A DNA stretch of 15,113 nucleotides from contig JAEZAL010000030.1 in the NCBI GenBank assembly GCA_023427705.1, positions 1-15,113 on the forward strand. The letters are read 5' to 3'. How positions within the stretch are numbered: position 1 is the first letter of the stretch; each line of letters opens with the position of its first letter. This DNA is from Bacillota bacterium (GTDB lineage Bacteria > Bacillota > Clostridia > Clostridiales > Clostridiaceae). The translations under genes and the position numbers were made by a program. This document shows, in pieces, positions 7,419-14,842 of this stretch. The notes under the pieces are model-generated. The model saw nothing but the letters and a program-made list of their open reading frames with translations, had not been told where the DNA came from and did not search any database.

Positions 7419-7435
7419 ATAAGGAGAGAGAAGTT

Positions 7436-7657
7436 ATGAAAAATAAAAAAATATGTCCTAAATGTGATGGTAATAAAATTATTCGCATACCTGGAGAAAC
7501 TGGAATATATGGAGTAGGAAATAATATAGCATCTGGTTTTTTAAAGGGAACAGTAAATGTTACTAGATATATGTGTTGTAATTGTGGATATATAGAAGAA
7601 TGGATAGATAGCAAAGAAGATATAATTAAATTAGTACAAAAATATAGTAGAGAATAA
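7436..7657 (+). CDS. Zinc-ribbon protein (73 residues)
   Basis: Two CxxC knuckles are clear: C7-P-K-C10 and C47-C48-N-C50, followed by G-Y-I. They should bind one zinc ion in a zinc-ribbon fold. Between them is a 36-residue glycine-containing insert (GIYGVGNNIASGFLKG) that looks like a flexible or membrane-associating loop, not a usual ribbon hairpin. Similar short clostridial proteins with CPKC...GxYGxGN...RYxCxNCG are known as unassigned 'zinc ribbon domain' proteins; I rely on memory for that. AAGGAG lies close before the ATG, and a good promoter and a palindrome lie upstream, so it is probably expressed on its own. The target (nucleic acid or protein) is unknown. Confidence 0.8.
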   Translation: MKNKKICPKCDGNKIIRIPGETGIYGVGNNIASGFLKGTVNVTRYMCCNCGYIEEWIDSKEDIIKLVQKYSRE

Positions 7658-7760
7658 AAATTATATTAGGAAAGATAGATATGTAAATTATTTAAGGATT
7701 AGTATGAACATAAAGTGAAACTTCTAAATATACTATAATAAAAAAATTAGGAGGAAAGCT

Positions 7761-8678
7761 ATGTTAAGTCGTAAAAGATATGTAATGTTATCTTTAGAAT
7801 TACACCTATTTTTTGCACGTATCATGAAAGAGCACTCTATTTTTTTAGAGGCAGGATTTACACATAAAAATAATAAACTTGCTAAGGAAGCAGATGAGTA
7901 CAAGTCACACCTAGAAAAATTTTTATTAGATATTATAAAAATAAGTGATGGTATGATTAGGCAAGAAGTATTAAATTCAGGAGAACTTTACACAGATTAT
8001 ACTCTATCTACAGAAAGAAAAACAGAGCATTACACTGGTATAGAAATTAACTCAAAAATAACAACTATGGAAACGAAAATACAATGTAAAGATTATGAGG
8101 ATGATGATAATAAAATAGTAGGACATGTTAAAAAAATTAATGCTAAGGCTATAAAAATTCTTGATGGATTAATAGATTTAAAAACAAAGGTTTTAAATGA
8201 AGTTCTATCCTGTAAGTTATTTACTTCAAGTTATCCTTCATTTTTAGAGCATTTAATACAAGAAGCGAAACTATATCGTGCATATATATTTTCTTTAGAA
8301 AATGATGAAGATATCGAAGAAAAAAGTATTAAGGATGCTGAATTATTTTGGGATCATGTTATGTTAGAGCATGCTTCTTTTATAAGAGGATTATTAGATC
8401 CAACTGAATGTGAATTAATAAGAACAGCAGACGAATTTATAAAAATTTATACTGATTTAATTCAAAATACTCTTAATATGAGTAGTTCAACTATACCTAG
8501 TAATATTGATGAAACATTAGCAAGTACAATTGAGTTTAGAGACTTTAAAAAATCAGGTACAGAGGGAATTGATGAGTGTAAAATAAAATCTATGATACTT
8601 CCACTTCTAGCTGATCATGTTTTAAGAGAAGCTAACCATTATATAAGGATATTAAATAATTGTAAAGGAAGAAAATAA
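7761..8678 (+). CDS. DUF2935 ferritin-like protein
   Basis: This 305-residue protein matches the clostridial/bacillar DUF2935 family, whose members are paired ferritin-like four-helix bundles thought to bind metal; the reaction is unknown. Two bundles are visible. The first (about 5-145) starts with LELHLFFARIMKEHSIF, giving Glu13, His15, Glu24 and His25 as possible ligands. The second (about 155-300) has HLIQEAKLY (His164, Glu168), DHVMLEHASFIRG (His199, Glu203, His204) and ADHVLREANHY (His286, Glu290, His293). The two halves share the pattern [I/V]M-x-EH-x2-F, consistent with internal duplication. There is no signal peptide, so it is cytoplasmic. AGGAGG lies seven bases before the ATG. A TATAAT at 7734-7739 could be the -10 of its own promoter, though the -35 is poor. 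A probable terminator follows directly, so it is likely a single-gene unit. Confidence 0.85.
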   Translation: MLSRKRYVMLSLELHLFFARIMKEHSIFLEAGFTHKNNKLAKEADEYKSHLEKFLLDIIKISDGMIRQEVLNSGELYTDYTLSTERKTEHYTGIEINSKITTMETKIQCKDYEDDDNKIVGHVKKINAKAIKILDGLIDLKTKVLNEVLSCKLFTSSYPSFLEHLIQEAKLYRAYIFSLENDEDIEEKSIKDAELFWDHVMLEHASFIRGLLDPTECELIRTADEFIKIYTDLIQNTLNMSSSTIPSNIDETLASTIEFRDFKKSGTEGIDECKIKSMILPLLADHVLREANHYIRILNNCKGRK

Positions 8679-8685
8679 ACTTATT

Positions 8686-8730
8686 AAGAGATTATTATAT
8701 GGTAATACTATGTAATAGTCTTTTACTCTT
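8686..8730 (+). terminator. Probable Rho-independent terminator after the DUF2935 gene
   Basis: 8686-8700 can pair with 8710-8724 over 15 positions, three of them G-U, around a 9-base loop. The right arm ends in TCTTTT and is followed by ACTCTTT, a broken U-rich tract. It starts seven bases after the stop codon, the expected place. The wobble pairs and interrupted T run make it weaker than the other two terminators in the window. Confidence 0.5.
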
Positions 8731-8830
8731 TAGTAGTTAAAAATATATAAAAAAATATTAAATTATAATAATAAGAAAACTAGTAAAAAAATTACAAAAA
8801 ATGTATAATGGTAATAAAAGGAGTGATGCT

Positions 8831-8983
8831 TTGAGAGAAAATATATTGAGAATTGAAGATATATACTTAAGGAATATATTTAAAGAAACAATTATTATTT
8901 TTATAAAAGATAATATGAAGAAGAGGAAAAGTAATAGGGTAATTGGTCAAGATGAGGGTTTAAGGAGAAATGTGTATGGATAA
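8831..8983 (+). CDS. Small basic protein with TTG start, overlapping the VanW gene
   Basis: This is a possible 50-residue protein of unknown family, reading from TTG 8831. AAAAGGAG (8816-8823) sits seven bases before this TTG, the ideal spacing. The longer in-frame ATG at 8801 has no binding site and lies ahead of that AAGGAG, so it is unlikely. The product has a short hydrophobic stretch (KETIIIFIKDN) inside a highly charged, basic sequence. Its last codons overlap the start of the VanW-family gene by eight bases, so it may work as a leader peptide coupling translation into that gene. Against it: a small unrecognised ORF in AT-rich DNA can arise by chance. Confidence 0.5.
   Translation: MRENILRIEDIYLRNIFKETIIIFIKDNMKKRKSNRVIGQDEGLRRNVYG
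8962..8967 (+). promoter_or_regulatory. Ribosome binding site deciding the VanW-gene start
   Basis: AAGGAG at 8962-8967 is eight bases before ATG 8976 but only two before the in-frame ATG at 8970. Spacing therefore favours 8976, which removes Met-Cys from the N-terminus. Confidence 0.65.
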
Positions 8984-10274
8984 TAATGCTACACCGAAAA
9001 CAAATGAAGCAGTTTTAAAAACTAAGAGTAAAAAAAGAAACACAATACTTATTATAGCATTAGCTTTAGGAATAATAGCAATATTTGTGGCTACTTATAT
9101 TCATTTAGAAAATAAAAAGCTTGTAAATAGCTATGTGGATAAGATATATCCAGGAACTTTTGTTTTTGATAAAGATGTTTCAGGGATGACAAAAAGTGAA
9201 TTACGCAAAGTTTTAGAGGAAATGGTAACTGATATTTCAGAAAAAAAGATAAATATAGCAGTTGGAGAGAATAACTTTGAAAAAAGTTATATAGAGCTTG
9301 ATGCAACAATAGATTATGAAGCTTTTGAAAATGAGGTTGTAAGCTTTGGAAAAGATAAACATTTTAAAGAACAACTTAATTTAATAAAGGAACCTCAAAG
9401 TAGGGATTATGAGTTTGAAATCAAATATAGTGAAGATAAAATAACAGAGTTTTTAGATACTATAGCAGAGCAAGTTAATGTAGAGCCACAAAATGCAAGT
9501 ATAAGTGTAAATTGGGGAGCAGTAAATGTAACAGCTGGACAACTAGGATATGAGTTAAATAAAGAGTTATTAGGTTCTAATATAAAAGATATATTAAAGG
9601 ATATTAATAGTGATAATATTGTTTCTATAAAAGGAGAATTAACTGAAGTTAATCCATCAATAACTACAGAAGCTCTACAAACAGTAGATAAAATGATATC
9701 TAATTATACAACTTATTTTGAGGCAGGACCTAGTGGTCATAACATTCAAGTGGGAGCAGGTATGATTGGGAATGTACTACTTATGCCAGGAGATACATTT
9801 TCAACTGTAAATGCCATAGGGCCTACAACTAGAGGAAATGGATTTGTAGAAGCTAATACTTACCTAAATGGTAAAGTTGTACCAGGTCTTGGCGGAGGTG
9901 TATGTCAAATATCTAGTACAATATATAATGCTGAATTAAGAGCAGGTATACTTCCAGACTTTAGAACATATCACGAGATGGTAGTTAAGTATGTTCCACA
10001 AGGATTGGATGCAACTATAGGGGATGAATGGCCAGATTTAATATTCACTAATCCATATGAGTATCCTATAGTAGTTAATGTATATTCTACTGGTAATTCA
10101 GTAACTGCTGAATTTTGGTCTAATAGCCAAGCTACTGGAGGGGTAACATATGCAGCACAAGCTTATCAAACAGGCCCATTATCTGCAGATGCTTACTTAT
10201 ATGGATATAATTCTGCAGGAGAGCTTGTATCAGAAGTATATTTAGATAGTAGTGTATATAAGCCATTTAATTAA
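8976..10274 (+). CDS. VanW-family membrane-anchored cell wall protein
   Basis: This is a 432-residue protein with a short lysine-rich cytoplasmic tail (1-22), one membrane span (about 23-42) and a large extracytoplasmic part. Residues about 55-225 hold the repeated 'putative peptidoglycan-binding' region usual before VanW: FDKDVSGMTKSELRKVL, then a second copy-like stretch ending 'LNKELLGSNIKDIL'. The VanW domain follows (about 235-425) with the hallmark GLGGGVCQ (304-311, Cys310) and 'ISSTIYNAEL'. VanW was first named from vancomycin-resistance clusters, but most family members stand outside them and their biochemical role is unsettled; no other van gene is present here, so resistance should not be inferred. 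No G5 domain is seen at the C-terminus, unlike many homologues. It overlaps a small upstream ORF and is followed by a strong terminator. Confidence 0.9.
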   Translation: MDNNATPKTNEAVLKTKSKKRNTILIIALALGIIAIFVATYIHLENKKLVNSYVDKIYPGTFVFDKDVSGMTKSELRKVLEEMVTDISEKKINIAVGENNFEKSYIELDATIDYEAFENEVVSFGKDKHFKEQLNLIKEPQSRDYEFEIKYSEDKITEFLDTIAEQVNVEPQNASISVNWGAVNVTAGQLGYELNKELLGSNIKDILKDINSDNIVSIKGELTEVNPSITTEALQTVDKMISNYTTYFEAGPSGHNIQVGAGMIGNVLLMPGDTFSTVNAIGPTTRGNGFVEANTYLNGKVVPGLGGGVCQISSTIYNAELRAGILPDFRTYHEMVVKYVPQGLDATIGDEWPDLIFTNPYEYPIVVNVYSTGNSVTAEFWSNSQATGGVTYAAQAYQTGPLSADAYLYGYNSAGELVSEVYLDSSVYKPFN

Positions 10275-10342
10275 AAGTATAAGTTATTAAAATGCTATAT
10301 TATTTAAAGTGCATATGTTATATACAAATAGTATAATAAATT

Positions 10343-10386
10343 AAACTCCCATGTGATAATAAATTATTATTACATGGGAGTTTTTT
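10343..10386 (+). terminator. Strong Rho-independent terminator after the VanW gene
   Basis: 10343-10360 pairs with 10366-10383 over 18 positions with a single G-U, including a CTCCCATG/CATGGGAG core, around a five-base loop. The arm ends in a six-base T run (10381-10386). It lies 68 bases after the stop codon and separates the VanW unit from the ABC operon. Most of the following stretch, 10387-10519, is AT-rich and shows no gene or RNA structure that I can identify. Confidence 0.92.
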
Positions 10387-10519
10387 CATATTAAAAATAT
10401 GTATATTCAAACATTACAAAATTATAAATTTTTAACATTATATACCAAAATAGGCGAAATAGTAGTAAAATTAAAATAATAATGATTTAAAGGTATTTAT
10501 TTAATTTATTTAAACAAAA

Positions 10520-10572
10520 TAAGGAAATTTTAAGGATTTGTTAAGATAAATTTCTATTATTTAGTCTAGAAT
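10520..10572 (+). promoter_or_regulatory. Candidate response-regulator box and promoter of the ABC operon
   Basis: TAAG[G/A] occurs at 10520, 10531 and 10542, exactly 11 bases apart, one helical turn, inside three adjacent 11-base units (10521-10553). OmpR/PhoB-family regulators bind direct repeats at this period. The likely -10 is TAGAAT (10567-10572), and no -35 hexamer is recognisable at the right spacing: the third half-site sits roughly there. This is the layout of an activator-dependent promoter such as a Pho promoter. The start of the gene is 36 bases further on, with AGGGGG (10596-10601) as its binding site. Confidence 0.45.
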
Positions 10573-10608
10573 GAAAATATACAAAAATGTACTTTAGGGG
10601 GTAGAATA

Positions 10609-13008
10609 ATGAATTCTTTTTTTAAGAAGGGCGTAAAGTTGATTCTCGTAGCTTTAATAATTGTTACGTTGCCTATGGGAAATTTTATTGCTAAGGCAGA
10701 AACTAAAAAAGATGAAGCTTATCAAGTTAAGATTACTTCAGGTATAGAAGGGAAGTTTAGAGCTTTAAAGTATATACCTGTTAATGTAGAAGTTACTAGT
10801 TCTGAAAAGGACTTTAATGGAGAAATAGAAATAAGAACTTTAGGTAATTATACAACTACTTACGATGCCTACAGTAGAGAAGTCTCTATAAATCAAGGGG
10901 AAACTGCAAATGTAAGTATACCAATTAAGATGTTAGAAGGCTCTAGCAAAATTTCCGTTAATCTTGTGGAAAATGGAAAGGTTTTATATGAAAAGAAAAG
11001 TTTAATTTCAAATGGTAGGGTAACAGAATCAAATTTATTTATGGGAATATTAACTGATGATCCTACAGCATTAGCTTATACTGGAAGTGTTTCTTTTGAA
11101 ACAACTATGGGATTTAAGGGAGTAATTGAAAAAGTACAATTAGATGAAAAGATAATTGGTGAAAATAGTTTAAACATAGATGGTTTAGATGTAATTATTA
11201 TTAATAATTATAATATGTCAAACCTAAAGAATGAACAGTATACATCTTTAAGTGCCTGGGTAAATAAAGGGGGTACTTTAGTAATAGGGGCTGGTGCTAA
11301 TGACTCCAAAACTATTAATAGTATAGATAGTAATTTTTTAAATATTAAATCTAAAGGAAATAAAGAAGAAAATATAAAAGTAGTAGATGAAAATTTAAAT
11401 CTTATAATTTCAGACTTAGAAGTTAATGATGGAATAGTTAGAATAGGTAATAGTGAAAGTCCATTAGCATATTCTGTAGATAAGGGAAATGGTGAAATAT
11501 TAATTACAACTTTCGATTTAGGCTTAGAGCCATTTATATCATCAAAGGATTCTAAAAAATTTATTACATCTTTATTATCAGATGCAGCAAATAAAGTTTT
11601 TGAAACTAATATGAATGGAGGATATTACCAAGGATATTATAGAATAAGTGAATTAACCAGAACTATTCCTATTAATGAAGTAGTAGGAGTAAATTCTTTA
11701 ATTTTTGTTATTTCAGCTTATGTAATAATAATTTCAATTGTTATTTATATAGTTCTAAAAAAACTAAATAAAAGAGATTTTGCTTGGATTGCAATACCTC
11801 TAGCATCAATATTATTTACTTTAATAATTTATTTTATGGGTTCTAAAACTCGAGTAAATGATATTGTATTAAATCAAAATAATATTATTTCTGTAGATAA
11901 AAATGGAATGGGTACAGCTAAGTCATATTTAGGAATAGGAACAAAATATAAATCAGATGTTATCATTGAAAAACCAGAAGATTTAACTATGAATTACTAT
12001 ACTACTGATAATTACTATTATGGTAATCAAGAGCAAGAGGAAGCTAATGTATTAAGAGTTAAAACTACATATAGTGGAAATAATTCTTACTTTACATTTA
12101 ATGATAGTGATGCATTAGATATGAAATCTTTTGAAGTAGTTGGAAAAGAACAAGTAATTTCTAATATAGAATCAGAGTTTAATTTAGCTGAAGGAAATTT
12201 AAATGGAAAGATTAAAAACACTTTAGGTTATGATATTAATAAACTTTTATTAGTTGTTGGAAGAAATGTTTGGGATATGGGAGCTATTCAGAAAGACGAA
12301 GAAAAAGAAATTTCTGCATTAAGATCATCTAGTTCTGGAGGGTTACAAGCTTATTCAGATACAATAAATCAAAAATATAATGAGGCTAGATGGAATAATA
12401 AAGGAGATATAAAATCAGAAGAATTTAAAAATATATTAAGAGTTTCAGCACTTCTTGGAGCAGTTTCTAATGAAGTTCCTATTAATAAAAATACTAAATT
12501 AATAGCAATAACTGATTTTCCTATAGAATATGGTGTTGACTTTGGTAAAAAATCCGTATCTAAATTTGATACTACAGTTATAATTCAAGATGCAGAATTA
12601 GATTTCAAGGATAAAAATGGAGACTATAATTTCCCTGATGGATTCTTTGAAGGAAAAATAGAATCATCTGCAAATACTATTCATATAGATGATTACAATG
12701 GTTATATCTATGGACAAGGAGAAGTAGTATTTAAATATGTAGTAGATAGCAATATCGAAATTAAAGAGTTAATTATTAAAAAAGGCATAGATAGATATGG
12801 TTATTCTGGTGATGATAACTCTCAAAAATATATTTATAACTATAAGACAGATACTTATGATAAGTTTTTAATGTCACAAGGCTATGAAAAAATAACTGAC
12901 TTAGAAAATTATATAAGTAATAATACTATTAAAGTTAAATATATAGTAGATGAAACTAAGGGACAATCAATGATGCCTATGATTACTGTTAAGGGGAGGG
13001 AAAGATAA
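10609..13008 (+). CDS. Large exported/membrane protein with amidotransferase-like region, ABC-linked
   Basis: This is a 799-residue envelope protein of unknown function. Residues 1-30 form a signal peptide with a likely cleavage site AKA|ET. Residues about 38-130 look like an Ig-like beta domain. Residues about 140-330 resemble the class I glutamine-amidotransferase-like fold used as a non-catalytic domain in GldG/DUF4350-type proteins: 'LDVIIINNYN' then 'LSAWVNKGGTLVIGAG' (about 193-228). No catalytic Cys is seen there. Two membrane spans follow (about 363-384 and 391-410) with a lysine-rich cytoplasmic loop between, so both soluble parts lie outside. The C-terminal 390 residues include a beta-rich stretch with 'GKIKNTLGYDINKLLLVVG', a motif common in related ABC-associated proteins. 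The TAA overlaps the ATG of the ABC ATPase (TAATG), arguing strongly for joint function. It may serve as the sensor or substrate-handling part of the transporter. Family naming is from memory of domain layout only. Confidence 0.8.
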   Translation: MNSFFKKGVKLILVALIIVTLPMGNFIAKAETKKDEAYQVKITSGIEGKFRALKYIPVNVEVTSSEKDFNGEIEIRTLGNYTTTYDAYSREVSINQGETANVSIPIKMLEGSSKISVNLVENGKVLYEKKSLISNGRVTESNLFMGILTDDPTALAYTGSVSFETTMGFKGVIEKVQLDEKIIGENSLNIDGLDVIIINNYNMSNLKNEQYTSLSAWVNKGGTLVIGAGANDSKTINSIDSNFLNIKSKGNKEENIKVVDENLNLIISDLEVNDGIVRIGNSESPLAYSVDKGNGEILITTFDLGLEPFISSKDSKKFITSLLSDAANKVFETNMNGGYYQGYYRISELTRTIPINEVVGVNSLIFVISAYVIIISIVIYIVLKKLNKRDFAWIAIPLASILFTLIIYFMGSKTRVNDIVLNQNNIISVDKNGMGTAKSYLGIGTKYKSDVIIEKPEDLTMNYYTTDNYYYGNQEQEEANVLRVKTTYSGNNSYFTFNDSDALDMKSFEVVGKEQVISNIESEFNLAEGNLNGKIKNTLGYDINKLLLVVGRNVWDMGAIQKDEEKEISALRSSSSGGLQAYSDTINQKYNEARWNNKGDIKSEEFKNILRVSALLGAVSNEVPINKNTKLIAITDFPIEYGVDFGKKSVSKFDTTVIIQDAELDFKDKNGDYNFPDGFFEGKIESSANTIHIDDYNGYIYGQGEVVFKYVVDSNIEIKELIIKKGIDRYGYSGDDNSQKYIYNYKTDTYDKFLMSQGYEKITDLENYISNNTIKVKYIVDETKGQSMMPMITVKGRER

Positions 13009-13931
13009 TGCTAGTTATAAAAAATCTTGAAAAATCCTATGGTAGTTTTAAGGCATTAAAAGGGGTAAATTTAGAAATTGCAAAAGGAGAAATTTTTGGA
13101 TTTATAGGCCCAAATGGTGCTGGAAAAAGTACTACTATGAAGATAATATCAGGACTTCTTTCACCAGATAGTGGAGAAGTTTATGTAGATGGAATAGATG
13201 CAATTAAAAACAATAGAGAATTGAAAGACAAAATAGGATATATGCCTGATTTCTTTGGGGTTTATGATAATTTAAAAGCAATAGAATATTTAGAGTTTTA
13301 TGCATCTATATATGGGATAGTTGGAGAGGAAGCAAGAAAGCTTTCTATGGACTTATTAGAACTTGTAAATTTACAAGATAAATATGATGCAAATGTAGAT
13401 GGATTATCTAGAGGTATGAAGCAAAGATTATGTTTAGCTAGGTGTTTAGTTCATAATCCAGAACTACTAATTTTAGATGAACCAGCTTCAGGTATGGATC
13501 CAAGAGCTAGATTTGAAATGAAGGGAATATTAAAAAATCTAAAGGAAATGGGAAAAACTATTATAGTATCATCTCATATATTATCCGAGCTTGGTGAAAT
13601 ATGTACTAGAATAGGAATAATTAAGAACGGAACTATAGTGTGCGAAGGAACTGTAGAAGAAGTTATGTTAATGGCATCTGGTACTGCACCTATAAATATA
13701 ACTGTTATGGATAAAGTAGAAGAAGCTATTGAAGTTTTAAAAGAATTGCCAGGAGTAAAAGAAATATCTGTTGATAGTAATAAAATAACTATAAGTGTAG
13801 CAGGTGGAGATAAAGAAGCTAGAGATATATTAAAGAATTTAGTATTAAAAGATATTCCTGTTATTAATTTTAGTAAGTCAGCTGGTAACTTAGAAGAAGT
13901 ATTTATCCAAATAACAGAGGATAATGAGTAG
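13008..13931 (+). CDS. ABC transporter ATP-binding protein
   Basis: This 307-residue cytoplasmic ATPase powers the permease encoded next. Walker A is GPNGAGKST (34-42), the signature is LSRGM (133-137, a variant of LSGGQ), Walker B is LLILDEP (153-159, catalytic Glu158), and the H-loop His is His190 in 'SSHIL'. The Q-loop position reads GYMPD (77-81), with Asp81 where Gln is usual; this variant is found in a branch of ABC-2-type exporters, and I take it as lineage, not damage. Residues 215-307 form an extra C-terminal domain as in drug/polysaccharide-type ATPases. The ATG overlaps the previous stop by one base and GGGGAGGG lies upstream, so translation is coupled. The substrate is not shown; export or envelope work is more likely than uptake, as no binding protein is present. 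Confidence 0.93.
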   Translation: MLVIKNLEKSYGSFKALKGVNLEIAKGEIFGFIGPNGAGKSTTMKIISGLLSPDSGEVYVDGIDAIKNNRELKDKIGYMPDFFGVYDNLKAIEYLEFYASIYGIVGEEARKLSMDLLELVNLQDKYDANVDGLSRGMKQRLCLARCLVHNPELLILDEPASGMDPRARFEMKGILKNLKEMGKTIIVSSHILSELGEICTRIGIIKNGTIVCEGTVEEVMLMASGTAPINITVMDKVEEAIEVLKELPGVKEISVDSNKITISVAGGDKEARDILKNLVLKDIPVINFSKSAGNLEEVFIQITEDNE

Positions 13932-13941
13932 GGGGGGAAGG
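13931..13941 (+). promoter_or_regulatory. G-rich ribosome binding site deciding the permease start
   Basis: Seven G residues (13931-13937, the first being the last base of the ATPase TAG) and AAGG (13938-13941) precede ATG 13945. The alternative in-frame ATG at 13924 lies inside the ATPase gene, has no such site, and would read through this G tract. The start at 13945 is therefore preferred. Confidence 0.6.
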
Positions 13942-13944
13942 TAT

Positions 13945-14838
13945 ATGAGATTAAATCCAGTATTAAGAAATGAAAGTAAATTATCTGTAAGAACTCCTAG
14001 ATTTTCATTAATGATATTAATATATGTATCAGTTTTAACAGTAGGAACTTTAATATTTTACAATAGCTATAGTAGAGAAGTTTATGCTTCGGGAATTAAT
14101 CCTCAGGGAGCTGTTACTCTATATATTGCAATGGCAGTAATTCAAGCTATATTATTGATGTTTATAGTACCATCTTTAACAGCTACATCTATTTGTTCTG
14201 AAAGAGAAAAACAAACTTTAGATATTTTATTATCAACAAGATTAAGTCCATTTCAAATAATATTTGGAAAGCTTTCAGCATCATCATTAAAGGTAATTAT
14301 GTTAGTAATTTGTACAATACCTTTATATGCAATTTGTGGATTAATTGGTGGTGTAAAGATAAGTAATATATTAATTTTAACAGGGTCATTTATTATAAAT
14401 ACAATATTTGTTGGAGCTATTGGAGTATTTATATCGTCTTATTCTAAAACTTCTAAAGCAGCAACAGCGCTAACTTATGCGTTAGTTTTATTTATATTTG
14501 TTGGAACAATAGTTATAGCATATATTATTTTAATGCTTAATATGTATAAAGGCGGTTACAATGGAAGCACACCTGAAATGCCTATTATCGCATATTTAAG
14601 TCCTGCTATTGGATTCTTTACTATGCTTTCTAATCAAGTTGGATTTGGGGGAGATTCTTTTTTCCTAATCGGACAACTGGGTATATATAAACATGCAGAT
14701 TATATTAGTATAGGGGTTCAATTATTATTAAGCTTTATCTTTATATATTTTGCATCAAGAAAATTAAACCCATTAACAGGTAGAATAAGATTTAAAAGAA
14801 ATAAAAAAGCGAGGACTAATAAAAAAGTAAAGGAGTAG
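13945..14838 (+). CDS. ABC-2-type transporter permease
   Basis: This 297-residue integral membrane partner of the ATPase shows six hydrophobic spans: about 21-40, 58-80, 112-135, 143-165, 172-197 and 254-271. The loop after the second span holds SEREKQTLDILLSTRLSP (85-102), the 'EREKGTLE.LL.TPLS' coupling-helix motif of ABC-2 permeases. A long extracytoplasmic loop lies between the fifth and sixth spans (about 198-253), and the tail is strongly basic (RFKRNKKAR...). It directly follows the ATPase gene with 13 bases between stop and chosen start, and the next gene starts four bases after its stop. Only one permease gene is visible, so it may act as a homodimer or with the membrane spans of the 799-residue protein. 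Confidence 0.9.
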   Translation: MRLNPVLRNESKLSVRTPRFSLMILIYVSVLTVGTLIFYNSYSREVYASGINPQGAVTLYIAMAVIQAILLMFIVPSLTATSICSEREKQTLDILLSTRLSPFQIIFGKLSASSLKVIMLVICTIPLYAICGLIGGVKISNILILTGSFIINTIFVGAIGVFISSYSKTSKAATALTYALVLFIFVGTIVIAYIILMLNMYKGGYNGSTPEMPIIAYLSPAIGFFTMLSNQVGFGGDSFFLIGQLGIYKHADYISIGVQLLLSFIFIYFASRKLNPLTGRIRFKRNKKARTNKKVKE

Positions 14839-14842
14839 GGCT

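Noticed and set aside
8764..8810. Two TATAAT boxes (8764-8769 and 8805-8810) as promoters of the VanW unit
   Set aside because: Neither has a recognisable -35 at 16-18 bases. A promoter must lie in this gap, but I cannot place it.
8976..10274. Vancomycin resistance locus suggested by the VanW domain
   Set aside because: No vanH/A/X, vanR/S or other van genes are near, and VanW-domain proteins are widespread outside resistance clusters.
6078..10308. A 20-base sequence (6078-6097 and 10289-10308) repeated with one mismatch, each just after a stop codon
   Set aside because: It is almost all A/T. One such match between intergenic stretches is expected by chance in a window this size and composition; no flanking structure is shared.
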